A stretch of 64,000 nt of DNA from an uncultured Mailhella sp. (GCF_944324615.1 NZ_CALUWY010000001.1:89801-153800); one strand, 5' to 3'. Positions 1 through 8,892 are shown, counted from the first letter of the stretch. Notes: generated from the sequence alone by a model not told the origin. Numbers and translations: made by a program.

Positions 1-17
1 CTTTTTATTCCGACAGA

Positions 18-392
18 TCAGCGCGGACCGGGACCGCCGGGCCTCGGCCGGGGAGCATCGTGTCTCTTGGGCGGATCGGCGGGCCGATGAGCCGCGGGCT
101 TGCCCGGCCCAGGCGCAGGACGATGCACTTCCGGTCTGGGCGGACGCCCGGCAGGCCGTACCGCCGCAGGTCTGGGCCGGGGGGCGGGGGGCCTTACCGC
201 AGGCTTCGGACGGGGAGCCGGCGGCCGTACCGCGGGTTTCGGGCGCGGAGGAGGCGGCGGACGATGCACCACATGGGGAGGCGGCGCATGGTACACATGC
301 CCCGGAGGCGGCGGAGGTGAGTAATAGTCATCATAGACCGGCATGCAGCCGGCGAGGAACAGGCAGCTCAGCACAAGGGGAAACACTCTCAT
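18..392 (-). CDS. Small proline-rich lipoprotein
   Basis: A 124-residue protein beginning with a lipoprotein signal peptide: a short basic start, a hydrophobic stretch and the lipobox LAGC with the acylated cysteine at residue 16. It should be lipidated and exported to the cell envelope. The mature part is almost entirely Pro, Arg, Ala and His. It holds a run of five prolines, a His-Pro segment, and imperfect tandem copies of a unit like RPKPAVRPPAP, which suggests a disordered spacer or cell-wall-interacting tail. No enzymatic domain is visible. It lies downstream of a second tiny lipoprotein and a two-component system on the same strand and may belong to that regulon. The reading frame is supported by the lipobox; the function is unknown. 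Confidence 0.7.
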   Translation of the reverse strand: MRVFPLVLSCLFLAGCMPVYDDYYSPPPPPGHVYHAPPPHVVHRPPPPPRPKPAVRPPAPRPKPAVRPPAPRPRPAAVRPAGRPPRPEVHRPAPGPGKPAAHRPADPPKRHDAPRPRPGGPGPR

Positions 393-509
393 GACAGACT
401 CCTGAAAACGCTTTTTTCACGGCATGACACAGGTGCATCCGCTCCCCGGGGAAGAAATTCCCGCCCCGGGAGCGTCACCTGCGGCGCAGAGGCCGTTTTC
501 ACACCGTTT

Positions 510-686
510 CTAGTGCCACCTCGGGCCCCAGTAATCCATGTGGGGCGCTTCATGAGGAGGCCTTCTCGGCGGCGCGTCGTACCGGGCATTGCGGTCGGGG
601 CCTCCATGATGGTGATGCGGAGGCGGCGCGCACCCGGCAAGGGCGAACATCGAACAAAGAAGGGCGATCAGGAAAAAACGATACAT
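510..686 (-). CDS. Tiny His/Pro-rich lipoprotein (58 aa)
   Basis: A 58-codon frame starts with ATG at 686 behind a strong AGGAG ribosome site (about 692-698) and ends with TAG at 510-512. The protein opens with a hydrophobic signal and the lipobox LAGC, Cys at residue 19, followed by PPPHHHHGG and a Pro/Arg/His-rich tail ending in aromatic residues (DYWGPRW). The four-histidine run could bind a metal ion, but that is inference. It resembles the neighbouring lipoprotein at 18-392 in composition, so the pair may share a role. It lies just downstream of the histidine kinase stop, so co-transcription with the kinase is likely. Confidence 0.65.
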   Translation of the reverse strand: MYRFFLIALLCSMFALAGCAPPPHHHHGGPDRNARYDAPPRRPPHEAPHMDYWGPRWH

Positions 687-699
687 AGGCTACTCCTCC

Positions 700-2253
700 T
701 TATTTCACGCTCTGCTTCCTGCTGAACGTGGCCGTGGCGCGCAGACCTCCTTCGGGACGGTTTTCCAGCGTCACATCACCGCCGTGCATGCGGGCCATGC
801 TCCGCGCGATGGAAAGCCCGAGACCGGTGCCGCCGGTACTGCGGTTGCGCGAGCGCTCCACTCTGTAGAAGGGTTCAAACACCTTCTTCAGTTCCGCTTC
901 CGCTATACCGGGCCCGCTGTCGGAAATGATGACGGAGAGCATGTCATCCCCGTCCACCACATCCACCACGACCCCGCCCCCGTAGCGGAGGGCGTTGTCC
1001 ATAAGGTTGGCAAGGCAGCGTTTCATACTCAAAGGTCTTGCGGCAAGGGGACGGATGGAGAACATGGCGTCGGGATTCTGGAGCCTGTCCTCCATGCGGA
1101 TGTCCATACCCATGTCCTGCCGGTCTTCCACAAGACTTTCAATAAGCGACATCACATCCACCATGGCCACATTCTCGCTCTTGCTGCGCGCAATGTCGAT
1201 GGTGGTATCCATGATCTGCTGAAGTTCGCCGATATCCTTCTGAAGCGGCCCCCGCTGGCTTTCGTCGAGCTGCTCCACGCGCAGGCGCATGCGGGTGAGC
1301 GGCGTGCGCAGATCGTGGGACACTGCGGCCAGCGTGCGTTCCCGCTCATCCAGAAATTCGCGTATGCTCGTCTGCATGCGGTTGAAGGCCTGCGCGGCCT
1401 CCCGCACCTCGCTGGGCCCTGTTTCCGGCAGAGCCGGGGTCCTGATGTCGCGGCCGAAACGGTCGGCGGCCCGGGCCAGCCTGCGCAGAGGCTTCACGCA
1501 CAGGTAGAACGCCAGCAGGCTGATGGCCACGAAGAATATTTCAATGGCAATGATGCTGGTAAAGGGAAAGTACGGCATGGGAGGATAACCGGGGGCGGAA
1601 TCCTCGATGACCACCCAGGTGCCGTCGTGCAGAGGCACCACGGCCGTGGCCTGATACACGGAAGGCCCCCGCGTTCTCTTGGACTTGGAAAAATACTGGC
1701 AGACCGACTGCCCGAAGGATTCCATGGGGCTCGGCAGGTTCAGCTCCCTCACCGCCAGCATGGCGCGGCGCGGCACATCGTCGAGCCTTTTTTCCGCATG
1801 CATCATCCTGCCGTGATGCGGCCTGCTGTCGCCGTACAGACGGGAAAGGGAAAGGTTGAGCATGTATTCCATGAGCACGGAAGCTTCCCGCAGGTCCTCA
1901 TCGTTCACGGTAAGCGTGGGGCAGGAAGAGGTAAAGCTGACAAAGAAGCCCCGGCTGTTGAACTGCTCGCGCAGCACGAAGCGGATTTCCGCCGAGGTGG
2001 CGTCCAGAAGGGCGGCCACTTCGGCCATGCGGCGCGCGCGGTCAGCCATGAGCCCGCGCATGAAATAGAAGTGGCGCGATTCTCCGGCGTAGATGGTGGT
2101 GAGCAGGAGCATGGCAAAGAAGCCGCCGGAAAAAATGAGAATAAGCCGCGCAAAGAGAGAATCGGGCGACATCCGCGCAAAGAAACGGCGCAGGCGGGCA
2201 AGAAATCCCCTGCCCTGCGAAGAAATGCTCCGGCTTCCCGCAGCCATGGTCAT
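700..2253 (-). CDS. EnvZ/OmpR-type sensor histidine kinase
   Basis: A 517-residue membrane sensor kinase, the partner of the response regulator whose stop overlaps its start (ATGA, 2250-2253). A first membrane helix lies near residues 34-57, followed by a periplasmic domain of about 175 residues. A second helix near 230-250 leads into a HAMP linker. The dimerisation/phospho-acceptor box AVSHDLRTPLTRMR has its His at 313. It is followed by an N-box (LMDNALRYGGG) and G-boxes (DSGPGIAEAE, GTGLGLSIARSMARMHGG). It autophosphorylates on His and passes phosphate to the regulator. The signal is not evident; the adjacent Pro/His-rich lipoproteins suggest an envelope or metal cue, which is inference. 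Confidence 0.93.
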   Translation of the reverse strand: MTMAAGSRSISSQGRGFLARLRRFFARMSPDSLFARLILIFSGGFFAMLLLTTIYAGESRHFYFMRGLMADRARRMAEVAALLDATSAEIRFVLREQFNSRGFFVSFTSSCPTLTVNDEDLREASVLMEYMLNLSLSRLYGDSRPHHGRMMHAEKRLDDVPRRAMLAVRELNLPSPMESFGQSVCQYFSKSKRTRGPSVYQATAVVPLHDGTWVVIEDSAPGYPPMPYFPFTSIIAIEIFFVAISLLAFYLCVKPLRRLARAADRFGRDIRTPALPETGPSEVREAAQAFNRMQTSIREFLDERERTLAAVSHDLRTPLTRMRLRVEQLDESQRGPLQKDIGELQQIMDTTIDIARSKSENVAMVDVMSLIESLVEDRQDMGMDIRMEDRLQNPDAMFSIRPLAARPLSMKRCLANLMDNALRYGGGVVVDVVDGDDMLSVIISDSGPGIAEAELKKVFEPFYRVERSRNRSTGGTGLGLSIARSMARMHGGDVTLENRPEGGLRATATFSRKQSVK

Positions 2254-3026
2254 TCCGCCGTGATGGCGCTGGTGAACACATAGCCGTCACCGCGCACGGT
2301 TTTGATGAGCTTGTTCTCGCGGCCCTTGTCGCCGTCGCCGGTATCGCGCAGGCGGGCACGGAGGCGGCAGACCTGCACGTCGAGACTGCGGTCGAAGGGA
2401 CTGCGGTCGGTTTCCTGCCCCTGAAGCTCATCCTGAATGAAGTCGCGGCTGAGCACCTTCTGCGGGTGTTCCAGGAAAATGGTGAGCAGCCGGTATTCCG
2501 CACCGCTCAGGTTCACCACCATGCCTCCGGGCGCAATGAGGTGGCGGGCCGAGACATCCAGGGTCCAGCCGCTGAAATGATACGCCTTTTCCGGACGGCC
2601 GGCATCGGCCGACACATCGGCCACCCTGCCGGAACGACGCAGCACGGCGCGGATGCGGGCCAGAAGCTCGCGCGGCTGGAAGGGCTTGACTACATAGTCG
2701 TCGGCCCCGAGTTCCAGCCCCACCACGCGGTCGGCGGTATCGCCGAGAGCGGTAAGGAAAATGACGGGAACAGAAGACAGGCCCTCTGCGGCGCGCAGCC
2801 TGCGGCAGAGGGAAAGGCCGTCCTCGCCGGGCATCATGATGTCAAGAACGATAAGGTCGGGCTTTTCCTGCTCAAGGCTCTCGAACATGGCCTTGCCGCC
2901 GTCGGCCACACGCACCAGGAAACCATGCTGGCGCAGGTAGTCGGCCATGAGGTCGCGTATATCCTGATCGTCGTCGACCACCAGCAGGGACAGAGAAGGC
3001 ATCTGGGAATTTTCGGTATCGGGCAT
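2250..3026 (-). CDS. OmpR-family response regulator
   Basis: A 258-residue DNA-binding regulator. The start at 3026 is chosen because GGAGG sits eight bases upstream; an in-frame ATG at 3053 lacks this. The N-terminal receiver domain has the acidic pocket VVDDD and phospho-acceptor Asp62 in VLDIMMPGEDG, plus the conserved Lys in VVKPF. The C-terminal half is a winged-helix OmpR/PhoB effector domain (GAEYRLLTIFLEHPQKVLSRDFI..., ending in the GYVF wing). It is translationally coupled to the downstream sensor kinase by a 4-base overlap. The targets are unknown; the two lipoprotein genes immediately downstream of the kinase are candidates. Confidence 0.94.
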   Translation of the reverse strand: MPDTENSQMPSLSLLVVDDDQDIRDLMADYLRQHGFLVRVADGGKAMFESLEQEKPDLIVLDIMMPGEDGLSLCRRLRAAEGLSSVPVIFLTALGDTADRVVGLELGADDYVVKPFQPRELLARIRAVLRRSGRVADVSADAGRPEKAYHFSGWTLDVSARHLIAPGGMVVNLSGAEYRLLTIFLEHPQKVLSRDFIQDELQGQETDRSPFDRSLDVQVCRLRARLRDTGDGDKGRENKLIKTVRGDGYVFTSAITAE

Positions 3027-3251
3027 GGCAGTATCCTCCGGGAGAGTCTGCATCGACTATAGCCGGGAGCGGGAATGAACGCACCTTTTTTCCTGTTACA
3101 ATATGTTGCAGGAAACTTGCTGCTCCTTGCCCGGGCCTTGCGCACGGAGCACGGGCCCTGCGCCCCCTCCGCCGCAGGAAACACCTTTCCCGCAGGCCTC
3201 CATGACAAAAGGCCCGTCGCCTTTCCCGGGGAACGCTTCCCGCAAAAAGGA

Positions 3252-4112
3252 TCACTCCATGTCGCGCAGCCTTCGTTCCACCTCGTCGATGATGTACCGG
3301 GGGGTGGAGGCTCCGGCGGTGAGGCCCACCGTGCGCACACCGGCAAAATCCGCCGCGTTCAGCTCATCGGCCGTTTCCACAAGCACCGTGGGCACGCCGC
3401 GCATTCTGGCAAGTTCCGCAAGGCGCCGCGTATTGCCGCTGGATTTGCCGCCCGCCACCACCATGGCCTGCACGCGCGCAGCAATCTCACCGGCTTCCTC
3501 CTGGCGTTCGCGCGTGGCGTCGCAGATGGTGTCGAGCACCACAAGAGAGGAACCCAGACGCTGCACGAGGCGGCGGTGCATCTCGTCGAAAATCAGTCTG
3601 TCCTGCGTGGTCTGGGCCGCAAGCACCACGGCCCTGCCTTCCGGAGGCGTTTTTTCCAGCATGGCTTCCATTTCCTCAAGAGAGGAAAAAATGCGGCTTT
3701 CCCCGGCTGCATAGGAAATGAGGCCGCGTACTTCGGGATGCTCCGCCTCGCCGTAGAGCAGAAGTTCCCGCCCCGAAGCCGTGGCTTCGGCTATGGCGAG
3801 CTGAGCGTTCTTCACCCGGGGGCAGGTGGCGTCCTCCACCCGCGCGCAGCGCCTGCGAAGTTCCGCCTCCACGTCCCGCGTGATGCCGTGGGCGCGGATG
3901 AGCACCGACATGTCGGCTTCGGCCTCCTCCACGGAGTGCAGACAGTGCACGCCCTTGCGTGCGTAGTCTTCCAGCACCTGCGGATTATGGATGATTTCCC
4001 CGAGCGTGGCCACACGCTCACCGGGGCGTGCCGCCACTATGGTGTCGAGCTTGTGCAGGGCAAGGGCCACCCCCATGCAGAAGCCTGCATGGCTTGCGCG
4101 TACGACGTTCAT
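3252..4112 (-). CDS. ispH: 4-hydroxy-3-methylbut-2-enyl diphosphate reductase (IspH)
   Basis: Last enzyme of the MEP isoprenoid pathway, reducing HMBPP to IPP and DMAPP with a 4Fe-4S cluster. At 286 residues it is a compact family member. All signature residues are visible: cluster cysteines Cys12 (HAGFCMGV), Cys97 (DATCPRV) and Cys197 (DTICDAT). Substrate contacts His42, His75, His125, Glu127 and the QTT motif (167-169) are also present. The start at 4112 has GGAGG upstream. It lies 12 bases after murJ on the same strand, so the two are very probably co-transcribed, coupling undecaprenyl-precursor supply with lipid II flipping. Confidence 0.96.
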   Translation of the reverse strand: MNVVRASHAGFCMGVALALHKLDTIVAARPGERVATLGEIIHNPQVLEDYARKGVHCLHSVEEAEADMSVLIRAHGITRDVEAELRRRCARVEDATCPRVKNAQLAIAEATASGRELLLYGEAEHPEVRGLISYAAGESRIFSSLEEMEAMLEKTPPEGRAVVLAAQTTQDRLIFDEMHRRLVQRLGSSLVVLDTICDATRERQEEAGEIAARVQAMVVAGGKSSGNTRRLAELARMRGVPTVLVETADELNAADFAGVRTVGLTAGASTPRYIIDEVERRLRDME

Positions 4113-4124
4113 GGATGTCCTCCG

Positions 4125-5705
4125 TCAGCGTTGTCCGGCGCGCCGCATGCGCCGCAGGAAGGGGGAAGCCACCACATAGAAATAATCGCGGTGGAAGAAC
4201 CAGGAAAGCACCAGCCACGAACCCACGAACAGCAGCCCGCCCACAAGAAGCACGAGGAACTGCTGAAGCAGCGGATGCAGACCGGAAAGCAGATGGAAGC
4301 CGTCGTGCATCACGGCAAGCATGATGCCGCATCCGGGCATGGACATGAGCGCATTGCGCCACGCCGTGCCCCATATTCCGGCAAAGGCTCCCCGGGCAAA
4401 GCGCCTTTCGGCAATGAAGAGCAGCACCAGCGCGTACGCCGCCACGCAGACCGTGGTGACGAGCGCCACGCCGCGCGCCCCCATGAGAGGAATGAACACC
4501 AGATAGCCCGGAACGGCCAGAAGCGTGGCCACCGTACCCACCACGGCGGGGGTGAGCGTGTCCTGCACGGCATAGAAGGCGCGCCCGGTCACCTGCTGCA
4601 GAAGCCAGAAGGGAACGGCCAGCATCATGATCTGCAGAAGCGGGGCCGCGCCTGCGGTATGGGAAACGGAAAAGCTGCCGCCCTCGAAAATGAAGCCCAG
4701 CACGGGACCGGAGGCGGTAATCATCCAGGCCGTCACGGGAATGGCCACGATCATGCTGTTTCTCATGGTGCGGCCGAGGGTGGAGCGGAATTCCTCCATG
4801 TTGCCGTGCGCCGCAAGGGAGGCCAGGAAGGGGAAGGAGGCCACGCCCGCCGCCTGAGCCACCACGCCCACGGGCACCATCATGATGCGCCGCGCGTAGT
4901 TGAGCAGGCTCACGGCGCCTTCACCGGCAAGGCTTCCGAAAATACGCACGAACTGCTCGTCGAGCACCACCACGGACTGCCCTATCATGAGCGGCAGGGC
5001 CATGAGCAGGAATTTCTTCATGAGCGGGTGCACAAGGCCGGGCACGAAGCTGAGTCCGCCCGCACGCACCGTGACGAGGGGAAGCAGAAAAGCTCCCACG
5101 GCCGCGCCGGCGAGCACGCCCCAGCAGAAGCCTTCCATGCCCTGCACAAGGCCAAGATACGGCAGCCCCACGCCGAAGAGCAGGATGCAGCCGTTGTACA
5201 GAAGCGGCATGAGCGCCGGAACCGCAAACTGATGACGGATGTAGAGTATGGCCGAAAGGCAGGCTCCGGGCAGGAAAAAGACCTGGGCGGGGAGCACGAT
5301 GCGCAGAAAGGAGGAGAGCCGTTCGCACTGGGCGGCATTGAAGCCCGGCGCAACCAGCGGGGCAAGTTCGGGCGCGGCGATCCACGCCAGCACCGAAAGC
5401 ACGCCTATGGAAAGAGTGGCCCAGCAGAACACCGTGCCGAAGAATCGCCAGCCGTCGGCCTCGTCCTCTTCAAAACGCCTGGAAAGCAGCGGAATGAGCG
5501 TAATGGAAACATAGCCCCCCGCCAGCAGATAGTTCAGAAAGTCCGGAACGACGAAGGCCGCGAAGTAAATGTCGGCCTCGCCCCCTGCACCGAACTGCCA
5601 GGAAATGATCTTGTCGCGGAAAAGCCCCATGAAACGCGAAACAAGAACACTGAACGCCATGATAAGGGCGGCCGCGCCCATTTTCTGCCGTGAGGTAAGC
5701 GCCAT
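4125..5705 (-). CDS. murJ: Lipid II flippase MurJ
   Basis: A 526-residue polytopic membrane protein of the MATE/MOP-like MurJ (MviN) family, which moves lipid II across the cytoplasmic membrane for peptidoglycan synthesis. The N-terminus shows the characteristic LVSRFMGLFRDKIISWQFGAG segment, followed by the ADIYFAAFVVPDFLNYLLAGG motif of transmembrane helix 2. About fourteen hydrophobic helices can be counted to the C-terminus. Its length is typical of the family. It is followed closely by ispH. The ribosome site before 5705 is weak, but no better start is apparent. Confidence 0.94.
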   Translation of the reverse strand: MALTSRQKMGAAALIMAFSVLVSRFMGLFRDKIISWQFGAGGEADIYFAAFVVPDFLNYLLAGGYVSITLIPLLSRRFEEDEADGWRFFGTVFCWATLSIGVLSVLAWIAAPELAPLVAPGFNAAQCERLSSFLRIVLPAQVFFLPGACLSAILYIRHQFAVPALMPLLYNGCILLFGVGLPYLGLVQGMEGFCWGVLAGAAVGAFLLPLVTVRAGGLSFVPGLVHPLMKKFLLMALPLMIGQSVVVLDEQFVRIFGSLAGEGAVSLLNYARRIMMVPVGVVAQAAGVASFPFLASLAAHGNMEEFRSTLGRTMRNSMIVAIPVTAWMITASGPVLGFIFEGGSFSVSHTAGAAPLLQIMMLAVPFWLLQQVTGRAFYAVQDTLTPAVVGTVATLLAVPGYLVFIPLMGARGVALVTTVCVAAYALVLLFIAERRFARGAFAGIWGTAWRNALMSMPGCGIMLAVMHDGFHLLSGLHPLLQQFLVLLVGGLLFVGSWLVLSWFFHRDYFYVVASPFLRRMRRAGQR

Positions 5706-5880
5706 ACTCTGCCGTCAACCTTTTTTATATGTCACAGTCCGGGAAACAGACCCGGACGCAGGAACTTCAGCTGCTCCGAAAAAAACGGGGCTGCTTCCCA
5801 TGCACCCATCATGCCACAACTTGCACGCATCGTATACTCGGCCTGAGCCCCTTGGAAAAGAAAGGCCCGGGCGGATACGC

Positions 5881-6462
5881 CTACACGGGAAGCCCGAAGG
5901 ACCGGGCGTGGGAAAGTACGCGCACGCTTTCGGGCGGAATGACCACATACTCGCGGCTGAGCGGCCGCCACGCGTCGGTGAGCTTTGCATACGGCAGGCA
6001 GTAAAGCGCGCCCGCCTCCAGGCTGCAGTCCAGAAAATGCAGCCCTTCCATGTCCATGTAGTGCCCCACCGTCCAGTGATCCACATAGGGCTTTTCCGAG
6101 GGCGGAGCGATGCGGAGAAAACGGAAAATGGAAACAAAGGGCATGGGCGGCCTGGCACAGGAACGAAGCGTTTCCCACACCACTTCACAGGGAGTGTCCG
6201 CCTGAAACGGCGCGCGGACGGAAAGCGCGGGAAATTCATTCCTGCGCACGTCGTCGAGCATATAATCCACCAGCGCCAGATAGTCGGTCTTGTGTTCAAG
6301 AATCCTGCTGAACGTTCCGGCATCGGCGGACTGCGCCAGAAGCACACGGTTGAAAATTCTGCGGGCCTGCAGCGGCCCCAGGTTGAAAAGCACCTGAAGG
6401 GCGTTGAGCACCGCGTACATGGCGCAGAAATTGTCGATTTTTCCCTGATAGAACGGCTGCAT
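5881..6462 (-). CDS. Uncharacterised protein, possible papain-like peptidase fold
   Basis: A 193-residue soluble protein with no signal peptide; the ribosome site GGGAG precedes ATG 6462. I do not recognise a named family. The N-terminus QGKIDNFCAMYAVLNALQ places Cys13 at the start of a helix, as in the C39/papain-like peptidases, where the nucleophile begins a helix after a short loop. Candidate partners are His129 or His134 (DHWTVGHYMDMEG) and Asp145 (HFLDCS), in the order Cys-His-Asp typical of that clan. This is a motif-level inference; a non-catalytic role is equally possible. The gene appears to be a single unit, divergent from metK. Confidence 0.6.
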   Translation of the reverse strand: MQPFYQGKIDNFCAMYAVLNALQVLFNLGPLQARRIFNRVLLAQSADAGTFSRILEHKTDYLALVDYMLDDVRRNEFPALSVRAPFQADTPCEVVWETLRSCARPPMPFVSIFRFLRIAPPSEKPYVDHWTVGHYMDMEGLHFLDCSLEAGALYCLPYAKLTDAWRPLSREYVVIPPESVRVLSHARSFGLPV

Positions 6463-6577
6463 GACAAACTCCCGGCAGGCATTGAAGCAGGAGGACCCTA
6501 CGGCCCGTGCCTGGAGCCATCCTTCTGTTTTCCTTTTCTTTCAGGGATAGCCTTCCCCTGTTATCCCGTCAAGGCGC

Positions 6578-6606
6578 TGGACAGTCTGCACCGGCCTGTG
6601 TATAGT
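6578..6606 (+). promoter_or_regulatory. Sigma-70-type promoter of metK
   Basis: TGGACA (6578-6583) and TATAGT (6601-6606) are separated by exactly 17 bases. Both elements match the vegetative consensus at 5 of 6 positions. Transcription from here would leave a leader of roughly 117 bases before metK. Confidence 0.65.
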
Positions 6607-6612
6607 ATCCCC

Positions 6613-6729
6613 CGAAACGGCATATTACCATAACTTGATATAAAGATATGCCTCTCTGGACGCTCCCAGCTCAAGGCGTCCAGCCCCTGTCGCAGCCTCC
6701 GAGCGTACCGTGAACTTCAAGGAGAGACC
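6613..6729 (+). promoter_or_regulatory. Structured metK leader (two stem-loops)
   Basis: The untranslated leader contains two inverted repeats. GGCATAT (6619-6625) pairs with ATATGCC (6646-6652) around a 20-base loop. CTGGACGC (6656-6663) pairs with GCGTCCAG (6676-6683) around a 12-base loop. A GGAGAG ribosome site follows. I cannot match it to a known SAM-binding riboswitch class, and there is no U-tract terminator. Regulation by the enzyme's product is an attractive guess only. Confidence 0.4.
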
Positions 6730-7905
6730 ATGATCCCCTCTAAAGGCAGATACCTTTTCACCTCCGAATCCGTCACCGAAGGCCATCCCGACAAGGTGGC
6801 CGACCAGATTTCCGATGCCGTGCTCGACGCCCTGCTGGCCCAGGACCCCGACTCCCATGTGGCCTGCGAAACGCTGGTGACCACCGGCATGGCCATTGTG
6901 GCCGGCGAAATCACCACCAAGGGCTATGCCGACCTGCCCTCCATCGTGCGCCGCACCATCCGTGAAATCGGCTACATCGGCTCCGACATGGGCTTCGACG
7001 CGCAGACCTGCGCCGTGATCTCCTCCATCGACAAGCAGTCTCCCGACATCGCCCAGGGCGTGATCCGCGAAAATCCCGAGGATCAGGGCGCAGGCGACCA
7101 GGGCATGATGTTCGGCTTTGCCTCAAACGAAACCGACACCCTCATGCCCGCCCCCATCTACTGGGCGCATCAGCTTTCCCTTCAGCTTTCCCGCGTGCGC
7201 AAGAACGGCATCGTGGACTTCTTCCGTCCCGACGGCAAGACGCAGGTTTCCTTCGAGTACGTCGACGGCAAGCCCGTGCGCATCAACAACGTGGTGGTCT
7301 CCACCCAGCATTCCCCCAAGGTCAGCCATGACGACATCGTGGAGGCCGTGAAGAAGGAAGTCATCCGTCCCATTCTGGAACCCACCGGCTACTTCGACGA
7401 AAAGAACTGCGAAATCTTCATCAACACCACGGGCCGTTTCGTCATCGGCGGCCCCATGGGCGACTGCGGCCTCACCGGCCGCAAGATCATTCAGGACACC
7501 TACGGCGGCATGGGCAACCACGGCGGCGGCGCCTTCTCCGGCAAGGACCCCTCCAAGGTGGACCGTTCCGGCGCGTACATGGCCCGCTATGTGGCCAAGA
7601 ACATCGTGGCCGCCGGCCTTGCCGACCGCTGCGAAGTGCAGATTGCCTACTGCATCGGCGTGGCCGAACCTGTTTCCGTGCTGGTGCACACCTTCGAAAC
7701 CGGCAAGCTGCCCGATGAACAGCTGACGAACATCGTGCGCGAAGTGTTCGACCTGCGCCCCTACTTCATCTGCAAGCGCCTCGACCTCAAGCGCCCCATC
7801 TACAGCAAGACTTCCTGCTACGGCCACTTCGGCCGCGAACTTCCCGAATTTGCCTGGGAAAAGCGCGACGCCGTGGCCGACCTGCTCACCGCCGCGAAGA
7901 TCTGA
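6730..7905 (+). CDS. metK: S-adenosylmethionine synthetase
   Basis: Makes S-adenosylmethionine from methionine and ATP in the cytoplasm. The 391 residues match the usual bacterial length. The ATP/Mg motif [16 protein letters not shown] has His19, Asp21 and Lys22. The flexible-loop motif [12 protein letters not shown] and the P-loop-like [19 protein letters not shown] are intact. ATG 6730 follows GGAGAG. The gene is monocistronic: it has its own promoter (6578-6606) and leader and ends at a strong terminator (7925-7958). Confidence 0.97.
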   Translation: MIPSKGRYLFTSESVTEGHPDKVADQISDAVLDALLAQDPDSHVACETLVTTGMAIVAGEITTKGYADLPSIVRRTIREIGYIGSDMGFDAQTCAVISSIDKQSPDIAQGVIRENPEDQGAGDQGMMFGFASNETDTLMPAPIYWAHQLSLQLSRVRKNGIVDFFRPDGKTQVSFEYVDGKPVRINNVVVSTQHSPKVSHDDIVEAVKKEVIRPILEPTGYFDEKNCEIFINTTGRFVIGGPMGDCGLTGRKIIQDTYGGMGNHGGGAFSGKDPSKVDRSGAYMARYVAKNIVAAGLADRCEVQIAYCIGVAEPVSVLVHTFETGKLPDEQLTNIVREVFDLRPYFICKRLDLKRPIYSKTSCYGHFGRELPEFAWEKRDAVADLLTAAKI

Positions 7906-7924
7906 CGCTTCGCACATGAGATGA

Positions 7925-7958
7925 AAAAAGGGGAAGGCGCAACGCCTTCCCTTTTTTT
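7925..7958 (+). terminator. Bidirectional intrinsic terminator
   Basis: GGGAAGGCG (7931-7939) and CGCCTTCCC (7943-7951) form a 9-bp stem with a 3-base loop, followed by seven T and preceded by six A. It can end metK on the plus strand and the rhodanese gene on the minus strand. Confidence 0.9.
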
Positions 7959-7997
7959 GCGCTTCGGAGCATCCCGCCGGCGGGATCTCCCAAAAAC

Positions 7998-8516
7998 TCA
8001 GCGCTTATTCCACGGCATGCGTGCCAGAAGCAGGCCGAGGCCGCAGAAGCCGGTGACTCCGGCAAACACCAGCCCCGCGCCCACAAAGGCGGAAAGCCAG
8101 AGCATGGGCGTCCAGACAAGGCCGCCCAGAAGACCGAGCAGCACCAGAGAGCCCGCGCCTATCTGTATCTGGCGGAAAAGCGGGAACTGTGCGCGGCCCG
8201 CCTCGGTAGGCAGGCCTTCCTTCTTCCAGCCGGAAAGGCCGCCTTCCATCTGCCAGGCCTGCGTATCCCCGGCAAGACGGGAGAGCAGATCGGCGTTCTT
8301 TTCCGTGCGGTTGCCGGAACGGCAGAAGAAGACAACAGGTTTTTCCGGCGCGTCGGCATCCTTGAGCGGATACACTTCCGCAATGGACAGCGGCACGAGG
8401 CGCGCCCCGGGAATAAAGGTTTCGGCGTATTCCGAAGTTTCTCTGACATCGACAAGACGGGCTTCCCCGTTCTGCAGCATATCGAAGGCCTTGCGCGGAG
8501 AAATGACGGGCAGCAT
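7998..8516 (-). CDS. Membrane-anchored rhodanese (YgaP-like)
   Basis: A 172-residue protein with a rhodanese domain (about 1-105) followed by two membrane helices (about 118-165, DUF2892-like). This is the architecture and length of E. coli YgaP, which carries sulfane sulfur on its active-site Cys. The active-site loop is CRSGNRT, preceded by VVFF. The start at 8516 is chosen over longer in-frame options because AGGAGG sits just upstream and the N-terminus MLPVISPRKAF matches a rhodanese start. It probably handles persulfide at the membrane. It is a single gene ending at the shared terminator with metK. Confidence 0.85.
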   Translation of the reverse strand: MLPVISPRKAFDMLQNGEARLVDVRETSEYAETFIPGARLVPLSIAEVYPLKDADAPEKPVVFFCRSGNRTEKNADLLSRLAGDTQAWQMEGGLSGWKKEGLPTEAGRAQFPLFRQIQIGAGSLVLLGLLGGLVWTPMLWLSAFVGAGLVFAGVTGFCGLGLLLARMPWNKR

Positions 8517-8890
8517 GGCATATCCTCCTGTTTTGCCCCGACTCTGGCAGGAAAACACAAAACGCGCAAGGGAGCAGCCCGTATTTTCCTTCTGCGTGCG
8601 CCCCCCTTTTGCTGAGAAAGGCTTCTCCCTGTGCGAAAAAAAGCCCGCCATACACGCAAAAGACTCCGGAACCTTTCGGCCGCATTCCGCCCGCCGGAAC
8701 AGCGGGCGGGCAGAGCAGACCACTTCGCATGTTCCGCCCTCAGCCGCCTTCCTTTGCGAAAAAAGTGCTGTTTCCTTACAAAACGCCCTCTTCCAGAGGG
8801 GAAGACATGCCTTTTCTGTGCCATCATTGTACAACGCCACACAGATATTATGCAGCCATTCCGAAGTGTTGCGGAAATGCTGCAGAGGCG
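8517..8890. other. Non-coding stretch upstream of the glycine riboswitch
   Basis: No supportable gene is seen on either strand between the rhodanese start and the riboswitch promoter. The frames that cross it lack ribosome sites and recognisable protein sequence. It presumably contains the rhodanese promoter, but no convincing -35/-10 pair was found. Confidence 0.5.
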
Positions 8891-8892
8891 GA

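Noticed and set aside
784..2283. Long open frame antiparallel to the histidine kinase and response regulator
   Set aside because: It mirrors the kinase codons on the opposite strand, has His/Gly-rich composition and no motifs; the kinase frame has all expected boxes.
3207..3224. AAAGGC/GCCTTT hairpin downstream of ispH as a terminator
   Set aside because: A 6-bp, weak stem with only a short T run; left out of the feature list as too uncertain.
3075..5693. 872-codon open frame antiparallel to ispH and murJ
   Set aside because: Low-complexity His/Gly/Arg composition typical of antisense frames in GC-rich DNA; both opposite-strand genes are unambiguous.
5737..5757. GTCCGGG...CCCGGAC hairpin as a terminator between murJ and the 5881 gene
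   Set aside because: No T run follows the hairpin on either strand in the needed position; function cannot be supported.
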